A stretch of DNA of 64,000 nucleotides, taken from NCBI GenBank assembly GCA_001641205.1, contig LSMX01000002.1:186001-250000 (forward strand), written 5' to 3'. Origin of the DNA: Mycoplasma sp. Bg1. Lineage in GTDB: Bacteria > Bacillota_I > Bacilli_A > Mycoplasmatales > Hepatoplasmataceae. Positions 33,169 to 47,535 of the stretch are shown one piece after another. Every line of letters starts with the position of its first letter. Position 1 is the stretch's first letter. A program made the position numbers and the translations under genes. The notes beneath the pieces were generated by a model, which was given only the letters and a program-made list of their open reading frames with translations, did not search any database and was not told the DNA's origin.

Positions 33169-33594
33169 TTAGTGAAAATTTTTAAATTCTTTTGTAAATT
33201 TAGTTTTTCATGAACTTGCATTATTCAATTTTAATTTTTCAATAAATTCAAAATCAAGTTGTGATTTTTCCATTGTTTTTACAATTTGAAAATCTTCAAG
33301 TTTTTCAATATCAGCAAGTTTTTCTAAAGTCTTATTATTAATTTCACTCATTGATTTTTCTGAAGTTTTACTATGACATTTTTTAATTTCTGCAAAAGTA
33401 ATTGCAAATAAGTTTCGGTATTCAGTAACTAATCTTTTTTCTGCTTCCTGATCTAATTCAACTTTTTCAATTTCTTTATTTTTAAAAAATAGTTTTTCTC
33501 GTTTATCTTTTTTAACACCCAAATAAACAAGAACACCGGCTCCAGAAAGTAGGAGTACTAAAAATACAATTGTGCCAATTTCTGCAGGGGACAT
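33169..33594 (-). CDS. Small single-helix coiled-coil membrane protein
   Basis: A 141-residue protein with one membrane helix (about residues 8-26, IVFLVLLLSGAGVLVYLGV) and a charged helical cytosolic part. Not recognised. It sits between ebgC and APC permease 1 (59 bases from the latter) and may be an accessory subunit of that permease. SD AAAGGA. Confidence 0.65.
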
Positions 33595-33628
33595 TTTTTT
33601 CCTTTCATTTTTTTAAAGGGGAATAATT

Positions 33629-34052
33629 TTATTTAATTCCACCATATTTCGAAACCAAGATATAAAGATAATCTTCACTATTAATTTCTTTAATTTTTAA
33701 ACCTTCATCAAGTTCAAAAATTGCAATTTCATTCGCTTGTAAAACAAGCTCAGTTCCACTTCCTTGATAAATCGTTTCGTCTTTTACCATGTTATAAGTA
33801 TCAAGTTTTTCTAGGTTAGTTTTCTTATTATATTCCACTGTAACTGTTCCTGATTTTAAATAAAACATTTGCAAATAGATTTTTTTTCCAACAAAATTTG
33901 TTGTTTTAATATTATTTGGGTTTTTAATGTAAACAACTGTATCAACTTCAACTTGTGCTATATTTGGAGCAATAACATCAAGATTCTTTAAAATATTTTT
34001 TGCTCTAATAATTGATTTAGCATGATAAAATTGATCCATCATAAAGACATCT

Positions 34053-34069
<17 letters not shown>
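33629..34069 (-). CDS. ebgC: EbgC-like beta-galactosidase small subunit (YhcH/YjgK/YiaL family)
   Basis: A 146-residue cupin-like protein of the YhcH/YjgK/YiaL family. The E. coli member EbgC is the beta subunit of the evolved beta-galactosidase. Family features are the early APNIAQVEVDTVVYIKN stretch and the later YNMVKDETIYQG and ANEIAIFELDEG. The ATG at 34069 has SD GAGGTT and overlaps the end of ebgA by 17 bases, so the two are translationally coupled as expected for partner subunits. Confidence 0.78.
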
Positions 34070-37010
<2,941 letters not shown>

Positions 37011-37045
37011 TTACATTACTTTTATAAGAAGCACATTAAAATAGT

Positions 37046-37051
37046 ATTATA
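37046..37051 (-). promoter_or_regulatory. -10 box for the ebgA operon
   Basis: TATAAT lies 57 bases before the ebgA ATG. Upstream of it are two TATATA-centred sites (37081-37116). Confidence 0.5.
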
Positions 37052-37080
37052 TTAAGAAAAAATAGAAATTTTTATGAATG

Positions 37081-37116
37081 TTTATATATACTAAATCTAA
37101 TACTTGTATATATAAA
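37081..37116. promoter_or_regulatory. Pair of TATATA-centred dyads upstream of ebgA
   Basis: TTTATATATACT and TGTATATATAAA lie 24 bases apart just upstream of the ebgA promoter. They resemble sites before other sugar genes in this window (46268-46299, 50854-50886, 54759-54796, 55209-55241). A GntR-type operator is inferred. Confidence 0.35.
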
Positions 37117-37167
37117 TATTTAGAGCCAAAAGAACTATTTTTCTTCCTAAAAAACTCTAAAAATGAA

Positions 37168-37207
37168 AAAATAATCAAGTTTAGAATTCATTTAAACTTG
37201 ATTATTT
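37168..37207 (-). terminator. Terminator of the GH65 operon
   Basis: The stem AATAATCAAGTTTA and its complement is followed on the minus strand by six T. It lies 18 bases after the last M42 gene. Confidence 0.85.
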
Positions 37208-37224
37208 AAAGTGTTTTTGCTAAA

Positions 37225-38310
37225 TTATTTTGAAATTTTACTAAAACTATCTTTATTAAATTGCAAAATAAAACATTTTGCAAGAGATATTGTTTGTAAA
37301 ATATCATTGAGATCAACAATTGTATTATGAGTGTGCATGTACCGACTTGGAATTGATAAACTCATTACTTTAACTCCGTCCTTTGCAAGTTGAATTGCTC
37401 CAGCATCAGTTCCGCCCGTAACTGATTTGTCAAAAGTAAAATCAATTTCATTTTCTTTTGCAATTTGTTGCATTAAAGTTAATAAAATTGGACTAGTAAC
37501 AGTCGCATCATCAATTAAAGAAAAAGAAACTCCACTACCTAAACAAACTGCTTTTCTATCATATCTTGGAATGTCTTCAGCATAGGTTACATCAAGTGCA
37601 AAACCAACCTCAGCTTTTCATTTGTAAGCACTTGTCAATGCTCCACGAAGTCCAATTTCTTCCTGAACTGTTGCAATTAAAATAACATTACAATCTAACT
37701 CTAATGAATTGATTTCTTTTCCAAGTTCAATAAGACTTGCAACAGAGACACGATTATCAAAAGCTTTTCCAATAATTCGATTATTCCCTTTAACAAAAAC
37801 AACCTCTTCTTGAAAAGGAGTAATTTGATTTCCCTCTGTAATTCCTAATGTTTCTACTTTTTTTCTTGAATCAAGTCCTAGATCAAGAAAAAATTTATCA
37901 AGAGGAATTAAACTTTTTCTTTCAGTTGGCGAAAGAATATGGGGAGCTTTACATCCTGAAATAGCAATGTGTTCTTCTCCATTATTGGTTGTAATTACAA
38001 ATCTTTGCCCAAGTGAAACATGGGCTGAAATTCCTCCAAGTGGAGTAAAATAAATAAAACCATCATCACTAATTTTAGTAACTAAAAATCCCACTTCATC
38101 CATGTGTGCACTAAAAGAAACTGTAGGAGCAAAAGAACTATTTTTAGCTTTTTTGATAAAAGCTAAGGAACCAAGTCCATCACTTTCTAGTTCAAATTGA
38201 TCTAGTTTTTTAAACTTTTTAATTAAATAATTTCCAATTGTTTTTTCAAAACCAGAAGTTCCATGTAAATTAGAAAGAATGCTTAAATTTTCTTGTAAAC
38301 TAGTTTTCAT
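37225..38310 (-). CDS. M42-family aminopeptidase A
   Basis: A 361-residue zinc aminopeptidase of the M42 family (PepA/FrvX/YsdC group). Metal and catalytic motifs are visible: SAHMDEVGFLV, GKAFDNRVSVAS, TVQEEIGLRGA and MSLSIPSRYMHTHN. The start is the ATG at 38310, inside the end of the preceding paralog (11-base overlap). It is the last gene of the GH65 operon. Some M42 members have glycosidase-like or unknown roles (FrvX is encoded in a PTS operon of E. coli), so a role in sugar use rather than peptide use is possible. Confidence 0.83.
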
Positions 38311-39394
38311 AATTATTTTTAATCTCCTCAATTGCTTTATCATCTAAATCAAGTACAACTTGTACTCCTAGATCAATTGTTGCTTCAACATCAGCTAAAT
38401 CAATTATTGAATTATGAGAATGCATGTATCTTAAAGGAATTGCAATTGACATTGCAGGAACTCCTTCTTTTACAATTTGAATATTTCCTGTATCTGTTCC
38501 CCCACGAAAGGCATCAACAGAATAAGCAATTTCTTTATTAATTGCAGTGTTTCTTACAAAATTAAATAGACGTGGATTTGCAACACTTCGACGATCTTTT
38601 AATAAAAGTGAAATTCCTTTTCCTAATCGAATATCATCTTTTATTACATCAGGAGTATCGTTTGAAAAGGTAACATCAATTGCAATTGCAATATCTGGAG
38701 TATTTTTATAAGTTGAAGTTCTTGCTCCTCGAAGTCCAACTTCTTCTTGAACACTAGCAACAATCAAAATATTATTTTTATGTTCAATTTTTGAAAGTCT
38801 TTCTAAAATATGCAAACAAGCAACTAGAGAAACCCGATCATCAAGTGCTTTTCCAATAATTCTATTTCCATCACTAGAAGTAATTGCTGTTTTTTGATAT
38901 GGAACAATTTGATTTCCAATTTCAACTCCTCAATTTAAAATTTCCTTTTTATTTTTTGCTCCAAAATCAAGATACAATTCATCTAAATCTAAAACTTTAC
39001 CTTGTCTTAATGTATCTTCATTTTTGGGTTTTGCTGCAACTACTGCAATTATTTCCTCTTTTTTATTAGTAAGCAACTTAATTTTTTGCCCTAAAAGAAC
39101 ATGTGATCACCACCCTCCAATTGGATTAAAATAACCAAAACCATCATCATCAATATTTGTAAGAATAAATCCTACTTCATCCATATGGGCCATAAAGGAA
39201 ATTGTTTTTCCTTTTTTCCCCAAGGTTCCTTCTTTTAAAATTAATAATGAACCAAGATTATCCTGTTCAATTTTTAATTCTGTAAATTTACTTAAAATTT
39301 CTATCAAATATGCTCGCACATTGTGCTCAAATCCTGAAGTTCCATTTAGATTAGAAAAAGTAATAATTTCTTTTCTAAGTTCTTCTTTATTCAT
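38300..39394 (-). CDS. M42-family aminopeptidase B
   Basis: A 364-residue paralog of the next gene, with FMAHMDEVGFILT, GKALDDRVSLVAC, SVQEEVGLRGA and MSIAIPLRYMHSHNS. All expected metal ligands appear present. Start ATG 39394 with SD AAAGGAA, 25 bases after the upstream HAD gene. Two adjacent M42 paralogs might form a mixed dodecamer, which is inference. Confidence 0.83.
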
Positions 39395-39419
39395 ATTGTT
39401 CCTTTCATTAGATATATCT

Positions 39420-40094
39420 TTATTTATAACTTTTAATAAAATCAAGAAATAATTGTGGAGAAAGTTCTTTTGTTGATGAAATTGTTAATCTAGCATCTTG
39501 AATATTATTATTATAATCAATTGCAAGCGAAGCCATAAAAGCAGCATTAATTGCATCAATTCCAATTTGTGAATCTTCAATTCCAAGACATTCTCAGGAG
39601 TTCAAACCCAAAAGAGCAGCTGCTTTGAAAAAAACCTCTGGATCTGGTTTTACTTTTAAAACAGTTTCTGGATCTACAATTACATCAAAATATTTTTCAA
39701 TTTCTATTTTTTTTATAATTAAAATTGCATTTTTAGACAAAGTTGCAATTCCTACTTTAAATCCATGTTTTCTTAATCATTTAATTAGAAAAAAAGTTTC
39801 TGGAAGTAATTCCACTTTATTAATATCAGAAATAAGAAATTTATAAAATTCATTCTTTTCTTTCAAAACTTTTTGAATTTTTGATTCTTTTCAAATTATA
39901 TTATGTAATTTTAAAAGTGATAATAAAACATCTCGACGATCAGCTCCACGGGTAACTAAATTATCTGTTTCATCTAAAGCGACCCCATATTTACTTAAAG
40001 TTTTTTTTCAAGCAACCCAATGATAGACCTGTGTATTTACAATAATTCCATCAAAATCAAATATAACTGCTTTAATTTTAGAGTTATTTAACAT
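39420..40094 (-). CDS. Beta-phosphoglucomutase-like HAD hydrolase A
   Basis: A 224-residue HAD-IA protein with the nucleophile motif FDFDGIIV, a helical cap, and LGIEDSQIGIDA late in the core. With a GH65 phosphorylase in the same operon, conversion of beta-glucose-1-P to glucose-6-P is the likely reaction. The catalytic loop TRGADRRD resembles the LRGVSR region of beta-phosphoglucomutases. It is one of two paralogs in tandem; one may instead be a sugar phosphatase. Confidence 0.75.
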
Positions 40095-40114
40095 ATATAA
40101 ATTATATGGCTTTC

Positions 40115-40771
40115 TTATAAATTACTTAGAAGTTTTATAATTTCATAGTGATTTTTTACACAATATTCGCACTTATGTAAGTGATCTTCAGTTTGATAAC
40201 AAATTGTATGCATCCCAAGAACATTTGCTCCATCAATTCCTGATTGGGCATCTTCAATTACATAACAATTTTTATAATTTATTCCGATGTCTTTTGCAAC
40301 AAGAGCAAAAAGTTCTCCTGTTGATTTTGCAGTTCTAATTGATGAAACATCAACTCTTGAATCAAAATATTTTAATAGTCCAATTTGTTTCAAGATAAAA
40401 GAAGCATTTAAGGAAGCCGAACCTAAAGAAATTTTATATCCTTTATCATGAATTTTTTCAAGTAATTCTTCTGCTCCAGGAAAAACATCCTTTTTTGAAA
40501 GTTTTTGAAGAGATTTAAGATATAGTTTATTTTTAAAAATTAGTAGTTCTTCAAATCTTTTTAGAGAAATTTCTTTTTCCTTATTATAATATTTTAAAAT
40601 ATATTCAAGTGAATGTGCTCTTGCAACGCCTCTAAGTTGTCCATTAATTTTTCTTTCAAGATCAATTCCAACCTCTTTTGCAGTTGCTTTTCAAGCTTCA
40701 TAATGTAGTTCATCTGTTGAAATAATTACACCATCAATATCAAATATAAAGTTTTTTTCTTTTTGTTCCAT
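40115..40771 (-). CDS. pgmB: Beta-phosphoglucomutase-like HAD hydrolase B
   Basis: A 218-residue HAD-IA protein with nucleophile motif FDIDGVII, the cap signature HYEAWKATAKEVGI and LRGVARAHSLE (typical of beta-phosphoglucomutase), and VIEDAQSGIDGANVLGM. Eight bases separate it from the permease gene upstream. It would take the beta-glucose-1-P made by the GH65 enzyme into glycolysis. This copy is closer to the canonical motif than copy A. Confidence 0.8.
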
Positions 40772-40779
40772 TGTTTTTC

Positions 40780-43700
40780 CTAGTTTAATTCTTTTACCTT
40801 TTTAAAACTTGAAAGTAAGTCATGGTAATTTTCCACAAAAAATTCCTCATGGAGTGTTAAAAATTTGTCATTATTTACAAGATTAATTAACATTAAATCT
40901 TTTTGGACTCCTTTTGAAATTGGGTGGATTGTTTTTTCATTTTTATCAAGATATAAGTTAATATCATTTATTTGATAAACATCTGTTACAAGTTTATCTG
41001 TTTCTAAATATTTAACTATAAATTGATTTCCATCAATAATAACTTCATCAGTAATTCTTTTTGGAGTAAACATTACAGAATACTGTCTAATTGCTCCAAA
41101 AGAGGTTGCTTCATATGATGGTTCGTAATCTTGTGTGCTATAAACTGTATTTGGTTCAATATAGAAGTTATCAATATAAGTTTTTTCAGAATCTTTAACT
41201 GCAACTTTTAATTGTTGTTCTTTTTGAAGCATAATTAGATATTTTTCACCCAAATATTTTGCTTTTAATTTTAAAATTTCTTCTTTTTGAATAACTCTAA
41301 GAGCTGTCTTTGCATGAGTAAGATAGAATTTTTCTAAGGCAATATCAGTATCTTTGAGGGCTTTAAATTCTAAAATTGTATCTTTCGAATCAATTGAAGC
41401 AGTTTTACTTTCAAACTCAATTTCAATTGCTTCAATTTTTTGATGCATTTTTGCAATTACTTCTTCTAACTGTTTTGTATGTTCTTCTTTTAAAAATTCT
41501 AATTGTTTTTTAAATTCAACTTTCATTTTTTTAGTAGTTTCTGGAGCTAAATCTTTATAATTTTTAATTGCAAGAGCAAATTTTTCTTTATAAATTGCAT
41601 TTACTTCTTTTTTAATTTCTTTTATATTATTTTTATAATGAATGATAAATGGTCTAAGTTTATCAAATTCAAGTTTTCCTTGTTCTTTCCAATAAACACG
41701 AATTTCTTTTTGGCTTTCTTTAAAAACATTCATTAAAACTTTATATTCTTTTTTATATTCTTTATCAAGTGTTGATAGTTTTGCTTTTTTAGCTTTTAAA
41801 TCTAGATCTAAAGCAATTGTTTGATCATAAAGGTTATTATATTTTTGTTGTAAAAGATGAATATCTAAATCTAATTGTTTTCTAATTTTAGTTTCTTTTT
41901 CAGCAAAAAGAAATTTATTTTTTGAATAATAAATTTGAATTAAAGCAGGATCTAAATTATTTCTAATTGCTATTCGAATGTTACGTTGTTTTTTTTCATA
42001 TGATAAATATCAAAATAAAACTGGAATAAAAACAAAGATAATTGCCGCAACATTTAAAACTGTTCCTACTCATCAATTACTATCTGGAGCTGGGTCATAT
42101 GGGAAAAAAGCCATTAGAAAGACTCAACTATAAATTACTAAAATAAAAGCACCCATAATAAGTCCAAAGTTTCTTGATCCACATCTAAATGTTCGCTCCT
42201 CATCGTCATGTTTTAGCCGCAAATTAAAGTAAGCTGCAAAAATCATAATCGGGGGGATCATTCCAAGTGAACCACCAGCAGTTTTTATCATATCAATAAA
42301 TTGATTTATTCCATTTAGCCCAACAAAAGGAATTGTAAATAAAGGAACTACAATAATAAATTGTAGTCATGCTCCTCGATAAGGAACTCCATGTTGATTC
42401 TTTTTAGTAATATAAGATCCAAAAACACCAGTATCACTTTCTGAAAATAATGTTCTTACTGGAGCTGCTGTTCACATTAAAACAGCACCGATTCCAGTTA
42501 CAAAAAATAATCATCCTAAAAAGACATTTGTAATAATAAATGATGTTTCTTTATCAAGACCAAGATTTCCAAAAATATAATAAAACATTAAACTAATTGT
42601 TAAATAATTGGAATTAGAAAGCGAATCACCAGGAAAAACTGCAACAAGAAAGGTTCCTAAAACATAAAGGGTTCCAATAAGCATTACAGAGATAATAAGT
42701 CCTTTAATAAAAGTTTTTTGACCTCCTTTTACATCATCAACATAAACTCCAAGTCCTTGGGCTCCATCAGCCGCCATTAAAACTCAAACAAAGATGGTAA
42801 ATCAAACATAATTAAAGCCACCAGCTTCACCAAAAAAGTTTGGAGTTACCCCTTCTGGAACAACTCCCGGAGCTTGTGGTGCAATATAAGTATGATCCAA
42901 TCAAAAAACAAGATCTCCACCATTATTTGTAATTTTAAAATGCATCTCACTTCCAATATTTGGAAAATTAGAAGCAAAACCCGGAATATCAGAAAGACTA
43001 ATTCATTGATCCATCGGAATATCTGAAGAAAGTCTTGAAAAACTTAATAAAGATGTATAACTATCTGGAATATCATAATTATTAAATGAAGGAATTCAAA
43101 CTCCATCTGTAGTAGTTTCAAATTGGGACATAAAGGTTTCCCCTTTTCCAGGAACTACAAAAAATCCTCATTCTGAAATGCCTCCATAACTTTGGACACC
43201 AGAAGAAAGCATTAATATATAAGCAACAATTGCAACAAAAAAGAAAAAGAAAGTAATTCCAAGTACTAAAGTTCCTCCTACTGTGGTAATTTTTGACATT
43301 GATCTGGTACTTTTTGTTGATAAAAAGGTAATTACAAAAAAGACCAAGACCCCAAAAATTGGAACCATAATGTTAAATAAATCAGTTTCTGTTAAATCTT
43401 TTCCACTAATTCCAAAACCAAAACTAACCGCAAACCCCGGGAGGGCGCCCATAAAGTAGGTTAAATTAGCAAATCAAAACATAAAAGCGGTTAAGAAAGC
43501 AATTTTTCTTCCAATTCCGACCTCAACTCATTTCATTAGTCCTGATTTAGACCCTTTAGCTTTTTTAAGGGAAGCAAATTCCGCAATTACAAGCGAAAAA
43601 GGCACAAGGTAAACAACTATTGCAGCAATAAAAGCAGGAGCTGCTGATCATCCAAGGCCTACATAGTTGTAAACAATATTACTAAATGAAAAAATCATTA

Positions 43701-43797
43701 AGATTGACATCATACAAAGTGCTCACATTGAAATCTTTTTTGAAGTACTTTTTGTATCAATGTTTTGTTTTGCAACTTTTCCATAGTTTTTTTCCAT
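40780..43797 (-). CDS. APC-fold permease 2 with cytosolic coiled-coil domain
   Basis: A 1005-residue paralog of the permease at 30095-33109. Shared signatures are GLMKWVEVGIGRKIAFLTAFMFWFANLTY and ADGAQGLGVYVDDVKGG. It has a similar polar external loop and a ~410-residue charged helical tail (ELEFDKLRPFIIHYKNN..., KKQLEFLKEEHTKQLEEV) that diverges more than the membrane part. It lies between the GH65 phosphorylase and two beta-phosphoglucomutase genes, with a strong SD and 41 bases from GH65. It may import the disaccharide substrate; family homology alone would say amino acid. Confidence 0.65.
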
Positions 43798-43838
43798 TTT
43801 TTCTCCTTTCAATTTTACTAATTAATTTTAAATTTTAA

Positions 43839-46199
43839 TTAGTAATGATTAATAATTATTTCATCTTTTAAGATGTATGTTTTTTTATTATAAATTAAGG
43901 GAATTTCTAATTCATTTGTTTGATCAACTTTTTTTAATTTATAATAATCTTTTGTTAAGGTAATTAAGATTTTTTGTCCTAAAAGATAAACATTAAATTC
44001 TAATTTATCCCAAGCTTTTGGTAAATTAGGAGTAAAAATGTAATTTCCATTTGCATTTTTAAGTCCTCCAAAACCAGAAATAATTGATTGCAGGGTTCCT
44101 CCGATTGAAGCAGAATGAATTCCATTTAGGGATGAAACCATTTCATTTCCAAGATCAATTGCAGAAGCTTTTTTAAAAAAGTCATAAGCAAATGATTTAT
44201 CTTTTGCATAGTTTGCTGTAATTGTATGCATACTTAAAGATAAACTAGAATCATGCATACATCTACTTTCATAGAAACGTCAATTTTTTTCAATTGTTTC
44301 TTCATCAAATAAATGACCAAGGGTATAAAATAAGGTAATAATATCAGCTTGTTTTAATACTTGATATCCATTAATTTCAGGGAAAGTATAATCATTAAAT
44401 AACTGGCTAGGATGAGCTTTATAAAATTTCATATCAACTTCAGGAAGTTTTAGAAAAGTATCATTTTCTGGAATAATTCCTTTTTCATTTGGTTTTGGAA
44501 GATAAATTTTATCTACAATATTTGTAAGTTCTTCTTCAAGATTTTCCAAATTCAATTTTGCATTTAATTTTTCAAATAAATCTTTATCACTAATTTTTAG
44601 TTCTTTAATATAAGAAATTGATTTATCAATGTTAAATCAAAGCATGTAATTTGTAAAGGCGTTATTATTAATATTTTCTTTATATTCATTTGGGCCTGTA
44701 ACAAGAGTAATTTCATATTTTTGGATGCTTTCGTTTCATTCCAAACGGCTTATTCAAAATCTTGCTGTTTCAAAAAAGAGTTCAAAACCATAATTTTTCA
44801 TATAACTATAATCATTTGTTGTTGAATAGTACTGCCAAATTGCTCAGGTAATATCTGAACAAATATGAAGTTGATTAAAAGCAGGTCAAACTTTTATTCT
44901 TTTTCCTTCTTTACGATCAACTGCTCCTCAAGTTGGGCAAGTTTCTCCTTGGTCTGGTCAAGTTGTTTCTCATGGTCATCAAAGTCCATCATAACCATTT
45001 TCTTTTGCTTTAATTATTGCTGAGTTTTTTACAAAGAAACGATGTTTTAATAAGTTTCTTGCTTCATTTGGATCTGTATATAAAAAGTATGGTCAAATAA
45101 AAATTTCTGTATCTCAAAAAGTATGCCCTTTATATTCTTCACCACTAAAACCTTTTGCTTCAATGTTTGTTCTTCAATCGTGCATTGGAGTAAATCTACG
45201 AATATGATATTGGTGAAATCTAACTGCAAGAATATCAAAATCATCTGTACTTTCAATTTTAATTTCATTATCTTTTCATCAATTATTTCAAGCACCAATT
45301 GATGCTTCTAATTCTTGATCATAAGTTTTTAAAACTTGTTCTTGCATATTTTTATGTGCATTAGCTCTTAAATCTTTTTCTACAATTTCATTTTCAAAAT
45401 ATTCAATATCTCTTGTAGTGTTTATTGTTGTAAAAAGTTCAATTGCTACCTTTTTATTTGCAAGTAAATCAAATTTAACAAATTGTTTTAATTGGCGACG
45501 ATCATATCCATAAACTGAACTTAGTCTTGAAAATTGTTCTTCTTTATTCCCATCAAAATAAAAATTAATTGCTTTGTTATAAACAAAAGCAATTTTTGAT
45601 TTTGTTGTTGTAAAAACATATTCCATAATATTATCAAAATATGTTGCATCAGTATCTTCAAAATGTTGAGCTCCTGAATTTGTTTCTTGACCATCAATTC
45701 CAGCATGAATACTTATTTTTAAATCTTCTTTTGCTTTTAAAATGATTTTTTGAACAAGTAAATGTAAATTACTCATAGAAATAAATTTTTTAGAAATAAT
45801 TTCAATTTCATGATTATTTGGTGAAAGTCATCTTACTTTTCTAATTTGTTCACCATAACGTAAGTTAAAAGTTCTTTCATAAGAAAGAATTTCTCCTTGT
45901 GTTAAATTAAATTCTTCATCATTAATTGTAATTGTAAAATCCCACGGATTTGCACAATTTGGTAACTCCGAAACCTCTGGTCCTTCTACTGTGTTAAAAG
46001 TTCCTGCAATATATAACCCTGAATGTCTTTCTGTATATTTTTCTTCATGAATTGCTCTTGATCCAATATAACCATTTCCCAAAGTCATTATAGGTTCAAA
46101 TTTTTGTTGATTAAAAATATTAAATTCATTTTCTTTAATAATTCAATTTTTATTTTCGCCAATTCCTGATGAATAACTAATAAATTTAGTATCTTTCAT
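43839..46199 (-). CDS. GH65 disaccharide phosphorylase (maltose/trehalose type)
   Basis: A cytosolic 786-residue phosphorylase cleaving an alpha-glucosidic disaccharide with phosphate to beta-glucose-1-P plus a sugar. It has the N-terminal GNGYIGSRA and GLYIAGTFN region, the (alpha/alpha)6 barrel signature GEEYKGHTFWDTEIF, and catalytic acid Glu505 in TGPNEYKEN. The TGPNEY form fits maltose, trehalose or nigerose phosphorylases; the substrate is not decided. SD GGAGG is strong. It leads the operon to APC permease 2, two HADs and two M42 proteins. A TTGTATATACAA dyad lies 90 bases upstream. Confidence 0.9.
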
Positions 46200-46267
46200 A
46201 CTCCTCCTTTTTTAATATACTTTTATAATAAGTCATATTTTTTCTTTTTTATTTTTTTAATTAATTT

Positions 46268-46299
46268 TTATATACCCATAATTTTTTTTGTATATACAA
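46268..46299. promoter_or_regulatory. TATATA dyads upstream of the GH65 gene
   Basis: The perfect palindrome TTGTATATACAA at 46288-46299 has a second TATATACC site about 20 bases away. TreR-type GntR repressors bind a nearly identical palindrome in Bacillus, so an operator for a disaccharide-responsive repressor is likely. It lies between GH65 and the mupG terminator. Confidence 0.5.
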
Positions 46300-46330
46300 A
46301 AAAAACAGCAAATAGAATTTGTTGTTTTTT
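46300..46330 (-). terminator. Terminator after mupG
   Basis: AAAAAACAGCAAA pairs with TTTGTTGTTTTTT (one mismatch on the minus strand) and is followed by T on that strand. It overlaps the edge of the TTGTATATACAA dyad. Confidence 0.7.
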
Positions 46331-46355
46331 GAGAGAATATGAAATATTTTTAATA

Positions 46356-47414
46356 TTAAGCTAGTTTAAAAATTAATTTTTTTTCATAATATAGATATTT
46401 AATAAGTTCTAGATAGTTTTCAGAAATTTGTCCTACAAAATTTGATTTATTATTTATTACAATATCTTTTGCAATTATTGAAAGATCACCTGCATAATTT
46501 TCTGCATCTTTATTATCTAAAATAATCATTCCTGTTTTTCCATCTACTTTATCATTATTTTCTGGATCAATTATGATTTTTTCTATAAATAAATAATAAG
46601 GTCTTGCTTCTGCAATTCTTAAAAAATTATTTCCAAAATCTTTTCTAATATGAATTTCTTTATTTAAAAATTCTTTTTGTTTTGCAAATCAATTATCAAC
46701 TGGAATTGTAATTAGATCTTTTTCAATATAATCATTTATTGCTTGATGATCAAATTCTGAAATAATTTTTTCCCCAATAAAAACTATGTCCATATTATAA
46801 ATTAAGTCATGTTTTAAATAAGCTAGATAAACATTAGAATATCTTTCATCTTCAAGTGTTGGTAAAAAATTATATTCTGGACTAATTACTTCATCGCCAG
46901 AAATAAATGAACAAATTTTTCCTCCAGTAGCTTTTAATATTTTGTTTTGTTTTAAAAAATATTTTGTTGGTAATCCTGTTCCAATTTTTGGATAATGGTT
47001 GTGAATTCATAAAATATTTTGTTTTGATAAATCATCTAGTTCTAATTGTTTTATTTCTTCTACAATTATGCTTAGTTCAGTTTCAGAAAGAGATGAACAA
47101 TTCAAAGCCAAACCAACTACAGTTAAAAAAGAAATTACTTTTTTATAATTTTTTGCTTCATCAATTCTTAAATAATCAATTTTTCAATCTTTATTTAAAG
47201 TTTCTAAATTAATATTATGTTTTGCAAGTGCATTATCATTTACATCAACAATAACTTTCATTCCCAAGTCATGTAAAGTATTAATTGTTTTTTTAGCTTG
47301 TTCAGTATCTATCGTAACATTAATTTTATCTAGTAAATTAATGAAAATATAGCTACCTTTTATATAATTTATTTTTGATATATCACTATCATATTGAAGG
47401 GTATAACCTATCAT
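46356..47414 (-). CDS. mupG: MupG-family (DUF871) TIM-barrel protein
   Basis: A 352-residue cytosolic protein. The family member MupG of S. aureus (similar length) splits MurNAc-6P-GlcNAc. Matching parts are LALNCSSLSETELSII, HNHYPKIGTGLPTKYFLKQN, FISGDE and FLPTLEDERYSN. It comes after nagB in the order cutC-nagB-mupG, which suits recovery of amino sugars. No MurQ etherase gene is visible in the window, and a wall-less cell would have to use peptidoglycan fragments from other organisms, or another glycoside. SD AGAGG. Confidence 0.75.
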
Positions 47415-47518
47415 TTTTAACCTCTTTAATTAAGCTAATTTTATTTTTTATACTAAAATAATAAATGCTCATTAAATATATCTCATTTTTTTAATTTTTT
47501 GTAGTTTTTAGTTAAAAG

Positions 47519-47530
47519 TTGTATATCAAA
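47519..47530. promoter_or_regulatory. TATATA site upstream of mupG
   Basis: TTGTATATCAAA lies about 105 bases before the mupG start, one half matching the TTGTATATACAA dyad. Its weak symmetry makes it a tentative operator. Confidence 0.3.
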
Positions 47531-47535
47531 GTAGA

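Noticed and set aside
45521..45706. Leucine- and glutamine-rich minus-strand frame within the GH65 gene
   Set aside because: It is an alternative frame of the GH65 coding sequence with no family signal.
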